From assembly GCA_945889545.1 (NCBI GenBank), contig CAMDCC010000058.1:1-12631 (forward strand): a stretch of 12,631 nt of DNA, in the 5' to 3' direction. A program made the position numbers and the translations under genes. Below are positions 1 to 5,680 of this stretch, one piece after another; the first letter of the stretch is position 1; every line of letters starts with the position of its first letter. The DNA comes from Bifidobacterium breve (GTDB taxonomy: Bacteria > Actinomycetota > Acidimicrobiia > IMCC26256 > PALSA-555). The notes under the pieces were generated by a model. It did not search any database and was not told the DNA's origin. It saw only the letters and a program-made list of their open reading frames with translations.

Positions 1-511
1 GACTGGTATCAGCGCGACTCAACGCGATGACGAACGCGCCCACAACGCCCGCGAGTGCAGCAGTCCAGAGCGCGGTAGCGAGCACACCGGGCTTTGGAAT
101 CACATCCGCGAGCTCGTGCCGCGAAGCAAACGCTGCTGCGCCGGCGACAAGAACGCCGAGCATCACGACCGCGTGCAAAACGACCAGGGGCCCTCGGCGA
201 GAAGGCTGTTGCGAGTTTCTCAGTCCAACCAATGCGCGACCATTGTGAAGCAATGCATGGCACACGCAGATTGCAGCAAGTGCTGGCCATGCTTCGACAT
301 CGCCGCGGTCGAGTGACACCGCTGCGAAGACCCCCACCAGGTAGATGGGAAGAAAGCGAAACGCCACGTAGCGGACGGGATGCGAGGTCAGCGCATAATC
401 AATTCCGCTATCGAGAGTCATATAGCTCTCGGGCCACTCGACTTCCACAGCCCGATAGAACATGTAGAGCACACCCACTCCGAGAACAGTTGCGAGCAGA
501 GAATCAGCCAA
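1..511 (-). CDS. Multi-pass membrane protein, 3' end beyond the left edge
   Basis: I read this gene by translating the complement from 511 to the left edge: 170 codons with no stop, so the C-terminus lies outside the window. Five hydrophobic stretches are seen at about residues 2-20, 48-66, 72-92, 108-129 and 143-164. Between them are polar or charged links such as RNSQQPSRRG (98-107), as expected for an integral membrane protein. The start is a TTG at 511-509. An in-frame TAA lies at 541-539, no ATG or GTG lies between them, and a GAGGG stands 6 bases upstream of the TTG. I do not recognise the family and no catalytic motif is visible. It is divergent from the Gmad2-domain gene, with 34 bp between the starts. 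The open frame and clean alternation of hydrophobic and polar segments make it convincing as a gene; its function is unknown. Confidence 0.75.
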   Translation of the reverse strand, partial: MADSLLATVLGVGVLYMFYRAVEVEWPESYMTLDSGIDYALTSHPVRYVAFRFLPIYLVGVFAAVSLDRGDVEAWPALAAICVCHALLHNGRALVGLRNSQQPSRRGPLVVLHAVVMLGVLVAGAAAFASRHELADVIPKPGVLATALWTAALAGVVGAFVIALSRADTS

Positions 512-517
512 GGCGAG

Positions 518-522
518 CCCTC
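518..522 (-). promoter_or_regulatory. Ribosome binding site that sets the TTG start of the membrane protein
   Basis: On the complement the bases read GAGGG, followed by CTCGCC and then TTG. The 6-base spacing is normal, and no other start codon lies between this site and the in-frame stop at 541-539. It is the main reason to accept a TTG start here. Confidence 0.5.
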
Positions 523-545
523 GGTCACGAGATTGGAGTTATCGG

Positions 546-881
546 ATGGACGAGCCACGAACGTACAAGACGGAAATGGTCTCGGTCGATGGCCGCCCCT
601 TGATAGAGGTGGACTCAATGACCCGGGATGGCGATCTGCTCGAGCTTCGCGGAACCGCGTCGGTGTACGAAGCCACGTTGCTGATACGCGTCCGCGCGCC
701 AACCGGCAACGAGACGGTCGAGGTCATCCAGGCATCGGTCGGCGGTCCGGAACGCGGCGAATGGTCTGGGACGATTCACGCGCGTCCAGAAGACACGATC
801 ATCATCGGACAGCACGAGTCAGAAGAAGGGGCCGCCTCGGCACCGCTTCGAATGATCACGATCCCACCGAGTGATGCGTAG
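546..881 (+). CDS. Small stand-alone Gmad2-type immunoglobulin-like domain protein
   Basis: The 111-residue product resembles the Gmad2 immunoglobulin-like domain (named from bacterial spore germination proteins and common in actinobacterial surface lipoproteins). The features seen are an LRGTASVYEATLLIRV stretch at about 34-49, matching the family's 'G.A.VFEA...V' core, a GGPERGEW turn at about 66-73, and a final hydrophobic strand LRMITIPP at 101-108. There is no signal peptide, lipobox or membrane segment, although Gmad2 domains usually sit on exported proteins, so this copy looks cytoplasmic or exported by an unusual route. The ATG at 546 has GGAG at 535-538, 7 bases upstream. It starts 34 bp from the divergent membrane protein gene, so the two may share a promoter region or function. 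The domain assignment is from remembered family features and is fairly secure; the role is unknown. Confidence 0.72.
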   Translation: MDEPRTYKTEMVSVDGRPLIEVDSMTRDGDLLELRGTASVYEATLLIRVRAPTGNETVEVIQASVGGPERGEWSGTIHARPEDTIIIGQHESEEGAASAPLRMITIPPSDA

Positions 882-924
882 TGAAAAGAGATGTGTCACA
901 CCTGGGAGGGTGGAACGTCCAGAG

Positions 925-966
925 TGGGTGCGGCAAGACTCGAACTTGCGACATCTGCCTTGTAAG
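925..966 (-). pseudogene. 3' half of tRNA-Val (UAC), probable attachment-site core
   Basis: Read on the complement from 966 to 925, the bases give an anticodon loop CTTACAA (anticodon TAC, valine), a 3' anticodon stem GGCAG, a 5-base variable loop ATGTC, a perfect T arm GCAAG-TTCGAGT-CTTGC, the 3' acceptor strand CGCACCC and discriminator A. CCA is not encoded. Upstream of the loop the expected 5' stem CTGCC is absent (GCGCG is found), and no D arm or GGGTGCG acceptor strand follows. It is therefore half a tRNA, not a working one. Homology that begins in the anticodon loop and runs to the 3' end is the classic core left when a tyrosine-recombinase element inserts into a tRNA gene. In that case the inserted DNA is on the side of the missing 5' half, here to the right. 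A decayed tRNA duplicate is the alternative. Confidence 0.75.
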
Positions 967-1069
967 CGCGCGAGTACGAATCCTTCGACATCCCCCACCG
1001 ACCGTTTCAGCAGGTCAAAGTGATCGTACCGGTCACTGGCGGATTCGCCTACCCACCCACGGACGCGCC

Positions 1070-1093
1070 GATTCTGGGATGGATTCTGGGACG
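1070..1093 (+). repeat. 12-base tandem repeat, two copies
   Basis: GATTCTGGGATG is followed at once by GATTCTGGGACG, differing at one position of twelve. It lies about 100 bases from the tRNA-Val remnant, on the side where an integrated element would be. It might be a pair of arm-type integrase or excisionase sites, but two copies can also arise by chance slippage. Confidence 0.5.
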
Positions 1094-1303
1094 GCCGAGC
1101 TTTCAGAAAAACACTCGTCAAGGACGGGGCAACCTCTCTATTGCAGTTCTCAGGGCCGCGGACGTCGTAACGAACCCCGTGCGCGAACTAAGGCCCAACC
1201 TGAATGGCGACCCGCCCCCCGTGATGCGCAGTGTCGTAGACCGTTCCTGGTTCAGCCCGACGTCCAATGCGTTGTGCTCCGTCGCGGCTTGTGAAGCGGT
1301 GTT

Positions 1304-1323
1304 CGTTGGCAACCGTTGGCAAA
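1304..1323 (+). repeat. 10-base tandem repeat, two copies, upstream of the Gfo/Idh/MocA gene
   Basis: CGTTGGCAAC is followed by CGTTGGCAAA. The pair lies about 90 bases before the TTG start at 1411. A 10-base period would place both copies on one face of the helix, which suits a regulator site, but nothing else supports this. Confidence 0.4.
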
Positions 1324-1410
1324 TAGGTCAGTTCCTAGTTTGATCGGCCGTCCACTTCGAGCCTGGACGGAACGGCGTCGACGCCCGTTCGACGCGTACC
1401 GTGTGAACCC

Positions 1411-2418
1411 TTGGGACGAGACACGCTCAGGCTCGGGCTGATCGGCTGTGGTGCCGCGGCGCAACTACATCTGCCAGCGGTCGAAGCAGCAACACGTTGC
1501 ATCGTGACCGGGGCGATCGACATCGATCAGGCGTGCGCCAAAGCTGTCGCCGTCCGCACCGGCGCGCAGGTCTTCGAGACCCTCGATCAGGGGCTCGCTT
1601 CGGGAACCTTCGACGCTGTATTGGTGCTGCTCCCGCATCACCTCCATGAGGACGCGACGATCGCTGCATTCAACGCGGGACAGCACGTGTTCCTCGAGAA
1701 GCCGATGGCGCCGACGGTCGACGCGTGCTCACGGATCCTCGACGCGGCCAGCCGCGCCGGACGCGTCTTCATGGTGGGCGAGAACGCCCAGTACTGGCCG
1801 GAGATCACGCTCGCCCAGCAGCTCCTGAACGAAGGGGCGATCGGTGATGTCGTGACCGTACGAGCCTGGCATTGCCTCCCACCCATGAGCGAGTTTCTCG
1901 AGGGCAATGCTCCGTGGCGCTTGTCGCGCGCCCACGCAGGGGGTGGTGTCGCGATCGACGCCGGATCGCACTGGCTACGACCGCTGCGCCGGTGGCTTGG
2001 CGAGCTCGTCGAGGTGGTTGCGGTAACCGGGCGGCCGTATCCGGCGATGGAGGGTGAGTCGATGGTTCGCGCCCTCTGTCGGTTCGAGACCGACGTGGTC
2101 GCGAGCTTCGACGTCGTTCTCCCACCCGGACCTGGGTTTGCTCCGGTCCCGGTGTTCCAGATCACGGGCACGACGGGCGAGATCGTCATCGAGCTCGGCG
2201 GGCGCGTGAGGGTGTACGACGGGTCAGACCCTGGTGGCGTCGTTGCCGGTCACGGGAGCTACTTGCAGAGCTTCGTCGATCAGTTCGCCGCCTTCGAAGC
2301 GGCGGTCCTGGATGGCGTGCAACCCGCGGTATCTCCGGAGTATTCGGTCGGTGAGCTGCGCGGCGCGCTCGCGATGTACCGCTCGGCGGAATCTCGCATG
2401 TGGGAGCCGGTGTGGTGA
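1411..2418 (+). CDS. Gfo/Idh/MocA family NAD(P)-dependent oxidoreductase
   Basis: The 335-residue product has the length and layout of the Gfo/Idh/MocA family, which oxidises or reduces sugars, inositols and related compounds with NAD(P). The N-terminal Rossmann fold shows LGLIGCGAAA at about 8-17. The family hallmark EKP is at 96-98 (in FLEKPMAPT), and GENAQYWP at 123-130 follows. The C-terminal catalytic half has GGGVAIDAGSHWLR at 177-190, supplying the Asp (183) and His (187) pair used by many members. The start is the TTG at 1411: an in-frame TAG lies at 1336 and no ATG or GTG lies between, and the next usable start would cut the Rossmann fold. No strong Shine-Dalgarno is seen, so it may be leaderless or weakly translated. 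It converges on the SDR gene downstream with 13 bases between stops. The substrate cannot be read from sequence; the family call is secure. Confidence 0.93.
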   Translation: MGRDTLRLGLIGCGAAAQLHLPAVEAATRCIVTGAIDIDQACAKAVAVRTGAQVFETLDQGLASGTFDAVLVLLPHHLHEDATIAAFNAGQHVFLEKPMAPTVDACSRILDAASRAGRVFMVGENAQYWPEITLAQQLLNEGAIGDVVTVRAWHCLPPMSEFLEGNAPWRLSRAHAGGGVAIDAGSHWLRPLRRWLGELVEVVAVTGRPYPAMEGESMVRALCRFETDVVASFDVVLPPGPGFAPVPVFQITGTTGEIVIELGGRVRVYDGSDPGGVVAGHGSYLQSFVDQFAAFEAAVLDGVQPAVSPEYSVGELRGALAMYRSAESRMWEPVW

Positions 2419-2440
2419 TCTCGGCCTGTGCTCAGAGATC
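2417..2440. terminator. Weak inverted repeat between convergent genes
   Basis: GATCTC at 2417-2422 pairs with GAGATC at 2435-2440 across a 12-base loop, spanning both stop codons of the convergent pair. A six-base stem with a long loop and no T run is weak. It may act in both directions or be chance. Confidence 0.22.
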
Positions 2441-3346
2441 GAGCGACTCGATGGGATTCGCGAGATCGAATTGGACGTCGGCAAGTCGAGCAGCCGACCG
2501 CTGGAGTTCCGCGATCGTCCATTGGTGATCGGTCGAGATCGTGTCGACGACTGCCCATGGTTGGATCAAGTGGACGTTCCTACCTTGGACGAAGAATGTC
2601 CTGCCCTCGATGGGGCAGTCCTCGGTGGCGAGGTACGCGACGAACGGTGAAATGTTCGATGGCGAGCTCGGGTCGAATCCGTCGTCGGCCTGGCGCACAT
2701 TGCCGTGGTCGGACATAAGGTCCTCGGTGAGGCGGGTCCGTGCTGCTGGCGCAATCGCATTGCACCGGACGCCGTAGCGACCGAGCTCCATCTGGCAGAT
2801 GGTCGTGAAGGTGGCGATGCCCGACTTGGCCGCTCCGTAGTTGGTCTGGCCGGCGTTCCCGAACAGTCCGGACGTCGACGTGGTGTTGATGACAGACGCC
2901 GCCACCGGCGTTCCGGCCTTGGACTGCTCTCGCCAATACCGAGCAGCCCATTTCGTGGGCAGGAAGTGGCCCTTGAGATGAACACGGACCACAGCGTCCC
3001 AATCGTCCTCCGTCATGTTCACCACCATCCGGTCACGGAGGATGCCTGCGTTGTTCACGAGCGCGTGCAGCGTGCCGAACTCTTCGATCGCCGTGTCGAC
3101 CAGGCGCCTTGACCCTTCCCAGTCGGCGACATCGTCGGTATTCGCGACGGCGCGGCCGCCCGCGTCGATGATTTCGTCGACCACTTGTCGTGCGGGCGCG
3201 CGGTCGCTCCCCGTCCCGTCGGTTGCACCACCACGGTCGTTGACGACCACCATGGCGCCTTCGCGTGCAAAAAGCAGCGCGTGTTCGCGCCCGATGCCGC
3301 GGCCTGCCCCGGTAACGATGGCGACGCGGCCGTCCAACGCTCGCAC
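2432..3346 (-). CDS. SDR oxidoreductase, HSD17B4-type 3-hydroxyacyl-CoA dehydrogenase-like
   Basis: This classical short-chain dehydrogenase has 304 residues: TGAGRGIG cofactor motif at 12-19, NNAG at 98-101, and a Ser157/Tyr170/Lys174 catalytic set in INTTSTSG and QTNYGAAKSG. The pattern NNAGILRDRM, VHLKGHF (122-128) and AYWREQSKAG-like text (about 135-145) followed by the long C-terminal tail match the subfamily of peroxisomal HSD17B4 dehydrogenase domains and mycobacterial Rv3502c. Those enzymes oxidise 3-hydroxyacyl-CoA intermediates of sterol or branched side chains with NAD(H). It is the last gene of the minus-strand operon, six bases after the DHRS1-like SDR. The start is a GTG at 3346 with GGAAG at 3360-3356, inside the end of the preceding gene. 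A beta-oxidation role is inferred from the subfamily; an alcohol substrate without CoA is possible. Confidence 0.9.
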   Translation of the reverse strand: MRALDGRVAIVTGAGRGIGREHALLFAREGAMVVVNDRGGATDGTGSDRAPARQVVDEIIDAGGRAVANTDDVADWEGSRRLVDTAIEEFGTLHALVNNAGILRDRMVVNMTEDDWDAVVRVHLKGHFLPTKWAARYWREQSKAGTPVAASVINTTSTSGLFGNAGQTNYGAAKSGIATFTTICQMELGRYGVRCNAIAPAARTRLTEDLMSDHGNVRQADDGFDPSSPSNISPFVAYLATEDCPIEGRTFFVQGRNVHLIQPWAVVDTISTDHQWTIAELQRSAARLADVQFDLANPIESLDL

Positions 3347-3352
3347 GCCGTG

Positions 3353-4189
3353 CTACTTCCCCGTTCCAGGTGGTCGCCAGGGTTGGTCAGGGGGGAGCGT
3401 GCCGTCGACGTCGGTGAAGTCGTACGCGTCGGCCAAGCCGTGGGTGGTCACAGCGCGACCGGTCCAGCGCATGACGTCGGGATCGGACGCGAGCGCGACG
3501 ATTCCCAAACCCGTGAACTCGGGAGATTCCGTGATCGTTTCGTCCACTCCAGACATCTGCATCACCCGCTCGGTGCGCACGAGATAGGGCCACACCGACA
3601 CCACGGCGACTCCATGCTCTGCAAGCGGACGCGCCGCGTCCTTGGCAAGCCGGTCGAGAGCGGCCTTACCGATCCCGTAGGCGATGTGATGGAAGTATCG
3701 AACCGCACCCGCGGAGCTCACGTTCACAATGAGCCCGCGCCCGTCGCGCACCATCACCTGCGCCGCATGATGGCTCGCGACATACGCGGACCGCGTGCCC
3801 ACATCGATCATCACGTCCCAGTCAGAGATCGGTGTCTCCCAGAACGGTGTCCGGGGATCCATGCGCTTCGGCACGGCAAACGCGTTGTTCACAAGTACGT
3901 CGAGACGACCCTGCTCGCGCTCGATGCGCGCGAAAAGCGCTTCGACCTCTTCATCGTTGGCGTGATCGCAAGGCACCGCTATCCCCTGACCTCCGCGCGC
4001 CTCAACCGCCTGGACCGTCTCACCGAGGCTGCCACCCAACCCCGCCGTGTCGGGTCCTTGCGCGCGACCGGTCACATACACCGTTGCGCCAGCCGCACCA
4101 AGCGCGAGCGCGCACCCCTTCCCGATACCTCGACTCGCACCAGTCACGAGCGCGATCCTGTTGGTGAGATTCCCGCTGGGGTCCGTCAT
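3353..4189 (-). CDS. DHRS1-like short-chain dehydrogenase/reductase
   Basis: The 278-residue SDR has TGASRGIG at 16-23 and catalytic Ser158, Tyr171 and Lys175 (NVSSAG, IAYGIGKAALD). In place of NNAG it has NNAF at 101-104, followed by TPFWETPISDWD (114-125), GTRSAYVASHHAA (131-143) and VSVWPYLVRTE (197-207). This run of features is that of DHRS1, a subfamily whose human member reduces carbonyls of steroids and xenobiotics with NADPH. Its ATG overlaps the stop of the TetR gene by four bases (ATGA), so translation is probably coupled, and I see no independent Shine-Dalgarno. The next gene starts six bases after its stop. Subfamily assignment is good; the physiological carbonyl or alcohol substrate is unknown. 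Confidence 0.9.
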   Translation of the reverse strand: MTDPSGNLTNRIALVTGASRGIGKGCALALGAAGATVYVTGRAQGPDTAGLGGSLGETVQAVEARGGQGIAVPCDHANDEEVEALFARIEREQGRLDVLVNNAFAVPKRMDPRTPFWETPISDWDVMIDVGTRSAYVASHHAAQVMVRDGRGLIVNVSSAGAVRYFHHIAYGIGKAALDRLAKDAARPLAEHGVAVVSVWPYLVRTERVMQMSGVDETITESPEFTGLGIVALASDPDVMRWTGRAVTTHGLADAYDFTDVDGTLPPDQPWRPPGTGK

Positions 4190-4782
4190 GAGCGCGCCGG
4201 CGCGACCGTTGCTTCGTCATCCGCGAACGCCGCGAGCATCCGGTCCACGACCGCCACGGTCGCGTCGGTGTCACCGGCCGTGAGGATGTGCAGGGTTGCT
4301 TCCACGAAGACGCCCATGATCACGCGCGCGAGCACTTCTGGATCCACGGGCGCCACGTCGCCGCGGGCGATCCCGCGTTCGAGCAGGTGCCGAAGGTGTT
4401 CCACGGCCTGTTCTTGGTCTCCCCGGCCAGCCTCGTCGAGCGCCGGTACCAGCCAGACGTCGCGGAGAAAAAACCTCGCTGCGGGCTGTCGCTCCAACGT
4501 CGCGACCATGACGCGAAAGCCTCGGCGCAAGTTCTCTACTGTGCCGACTGCGGGATCGGTGACTCGGGCTGCTTCCAGGGCAACTTCGCTCCACAGCGCC
4601 CGTTGGAGATCGCGGGCGAGGTCGTCCTTGTCGGTGAACCAGTAATAGACGGCACCTTTCGTGAGCCCGGCTCGAGCTGCGATCTCCTCGATCGACGCCC
4701 GGTGATAGCCCTGCTCGGCGAAGACCGCGAGGGCCGCGTCCATGATGCGGTCGCGCGTGACGCGGGGCTCACGCTTGGCCAT
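4186..4782 (-). CDS. TetR-family transcriptional regulator
   Basis: The 198-residue product has a typical TetR N-terminal DNA-binding domain. RDRIMDAALAVFAEQGYH at 10-27 leads to the helix-turn-helix IEEIAARAGLTKGAVYYWF (31-49) and DKDDLARDL (51-59). The C-terminal two thirds are a variable ligand-binding domain. I chose the ATG at 4782, 14 bases inside the end of the preceding SDR gene, with a GGGGGAG run just upstream. A start at 4848 would add 22 low-complexity residues and overlap the SDR by 80 bases. It lies second in a four-gene operon and its stop overlaps the next start as ATGA, so it is probably made together with the enzymes it controls. The CATACG-N3-CGTAYG sites at 5635 and 8130 are the best candidate operators (inference). 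TetR proteins are usually repressors released by a pathway substrate or intermediate. Confidence 0.93.
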   Translation of the reverse strand: MAKREPRVTRDRIMDAALAVFAEQGYHRASIEEIAARAGLTKGAVYYWFTDKDDLARDLQRALWSEVALEAARVTDPAVGTVENLRRGFRVMVATLERQPAARFFLRDVWLVPALDEAGRGDQEQAVEHLRHLLERGIARGDVAPVDPEVLARVIMGVFVEATLHILTAGDTDATVAVVDRMLAAFADDEATVAPARS

Positions 4783-5584
4783 CGGCTCCCCCGGCCGTCT
4801 TCTGCCCGCGGACCCATCCCGCGGTGCCGGCGAGGAACTGCTCGACATCGTTGGCCTTGCGCGCTGCGACGTCCTTGAACCACGCGGGGATGTAGGCCTC
4901 GATCACCCCTCGACTCAGTGCGTCCATCACCCCATCGACGAGCTCGGCCACGGAGATGCGCTCGATCTCGGGAGACAGCGGGTCGTTGCCGGGGATGTCG
5001 AAAAGCTCGGTGTCAACCACGCCGGGGTACACGGTGAGCACGTTCACGCCGGTATCCCACAGGTCGACGGCCATGCCCTCGGAGAATACCGAGAGTGCGG
5101 CCTTCGACGCGTCGTAGGCCGCCTCGCCGGGTGACGACAGGACCGCGGCAACGGACGAGACGTTCACGATCGTGCCCGAATCGCGTTCGAGCATGTGACT
5201 CAGCAACCGCAGCGTGAGTCGAACCGGCGAGAGGTAGTTGATGTTGGTGAGCGCGTCAACGGTCTCGGGATCGAGGAGGGAGACGTCGCGTCGCTTGGGG
5301 ACACCCGCGTTGTTCAGCAGGACGTCAACGCCGCCCATCTCCGCTACTGAGGCCTCGGCGAGTCGGTCGACTTCGTCGGCCACCGCGAGGTCGCACACCC
5401 ACATGCGCGACTCGGGTGAGTGCGCTCGACAACGATCGAGAACCTCCTGGAGCCGGTCCTCCCGGCGAGCACAGATCCCGACGATGGCGCCCTCCCGAGC
5501 GAAGCGCTCCGCCAGGCCGGCGCCGATCCCCGAGGACGCGCCCGTGATCAGCACCCGTTGGCCGGAGAACGACGACTCGCCCAT
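4769..5584 (-). CDS. Short-chain dehydrogenase/reductase, first gene of the minus-strand operon
   Basis: The 271-residue SDR shows TGASSGIG at 14-21, CARREDRL at 38-45 after the second strand, NNAG at 91-94, and catalytic Ser144, Tyr157 and Lys161 (NVSSVAA, AAYDASKAALS). The tail, with YIPAWFKDVAARK at about 231-243, is that of the DltE-like or SDR3-type soluble reductases. The frame stays open far upstream, but the ATG at 5584 is chosen because AAGGAG lies seven bases before it and the SDR fold begins at once. It is closely related to the SDR at 11056-11868: both share ITGASSGIG or VTGASSGIG, a G..C/MCARR segment, NYLSPVRLTL and PGE.AY.ASKAALS. They are therefore likely paralogues from duplication. 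The arginine after the second strand (CARR) suggests NADP preference (inference). Substrate unknown. Confidence 0.92.
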   Translation of the reverse strand: MGESSFSGQRVLITGASSGIGAGLAERFAREGAIVGICARREDRLQEVLDRCRAHSPESRMWVCDLAVADEVDRLAEASVAEMGGVDVLLNNAGVPKRRDVSLLDPETVDALTNINYLSPVRLTLRLLSHMLERDSGTIVNVSSVAAVLSSPGEAAYDASKAALSVFSEGMAVDLWDTGVNVLTVYPGVVDTELFDIPGNDPLSPEIERISVAELVDGVMDALSRGVIEAYIPAWFKDVAARKANDVEQFLAGTAGWVRGQKTAGGADGQA

Positions 5585-5591
5585 GCACCCG

Positions 5592-5597
5592 CTCCTT
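5592..5597 (-). promoter_or_regulatory. Strong Shine-Dalgarno that sets the SDR start
   Basis: The complement reads AAGGAG, seven bases before the ATG at 5584. This decides the start, because the reading frame itself stays open for another 550 bases upstream through the divergent gene. Confidence 0.75.
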
Positions 5598-5634
5598 GAT
5601 TGATCGGGCGTCGTCCTACGCGACGCATCGATAG

Positions 5635-5649
5635 CATACGCGTCGTACG
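5635..5649. promoter_or_regulatory. Candidate TetR operator, CATACG-CGT-CGTACG
   Basis: Two six-base arms around a three-base centre; a perfect palindrome would end CGTATG, so one base is off. The same arrangement, perfect this time, occurs at 8130-8144 before the amine oxidase gene. It lies in the middle of the divergent promoter region. Size and symmetry fit a TetR-dimer site. Assignment to the regulator encoded at 4186-4782 is inference. Confidence 0.5.
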
Positions 5650-5680
5650 TTCGATCCAGTCGGTAGGCATTGGAGGTCAG

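Larger units (their letters stand above)
882..1410. other. Gene-poor stretch holding a tRNA remnant and two short tandem repeats
   Basis: About 530 bases separate the Gmad2-domain gene from the Gfo/Idh/MocA gene. The open frames here translate to low-complexity, Arg/Pro/Ser-rich peptides with no recognisable family, and several simply cross the tRNA remnant at 925-966. I see no integrase, excisionase or transposase coding. The stretch contains the tRNA-Val 3' half, a 12-base tandem pair at 1070-1093 and a 10-base tandem pair at 1304-1323. It must also carry whatever promoter serves the gene at 1411, but I see no convincing -35/-10 pair. Confidence 0.6.
5585..5680. promoter_or_regulatory. Divergent promoter region between the SDR-TetR operon and the alcohol dehydrogenase
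   Basis: These 96 bases must hold the promoters for the minus-strand operon and for the plus-strand alcohol dehydrogenase. Besides the ribosome binding sites at either end, there is a GCGTCG / CGACGC inverted repeat (5608-5613 and 5621-5626, 7-base spacer) and the near-palindrome at 5635-5649. On the minus strand TATGCT (5638-5633), and on the plus strand TAGCAT (5632-5637), could be -10 elements overlapping the near-palindrome, but neither has a good -35 partner. Confidence 0.6.

Noticed and set aside
925..1000. A complete, working tRNA-Val
   Set aside because: The bases beyond the anticodon loop do not pair as the 5' anticodon stem, give no D arm, and lack the GGGTGCG acceptor strand.
819..1121. 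Minus-strand open frame of 100 codons, considered as a remnant integrase C-terminus
   Set aside because: No tyrosine recombinase motif is visible and it also reads through the tRNA half.
881..1294. Plus-strand open frame of 137 codons across the tRNA remnant
   Set aside because: Its sequence is Arg/Ser/Gly-rich without a family and crosses the tRNA-Val half; the start overlaps the stop of the Gmad2 gene. Such frames over tRNA sequence are usually spurious.
3781..3786. A CATACG half-site inside the DHRS1-like SDR gene
   Set aside because: It has no matching second arm at the right spacing and lies in coding sequence, so I do not count it as an operator.
3185..4645. A 486-codon plus-strand frame
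   Set aside because: It is antisense to two SDR genes and the TetR gene, whose motifs are complete; its own sequence has no recognisable domain.
4186..4848. A longer TetR protein starting at 4848
   Set aside because: It would add a low-complexity Ser/Pro/Arg head and overlap the SDR by 80 bases, with no better binding site than the start at 4782.
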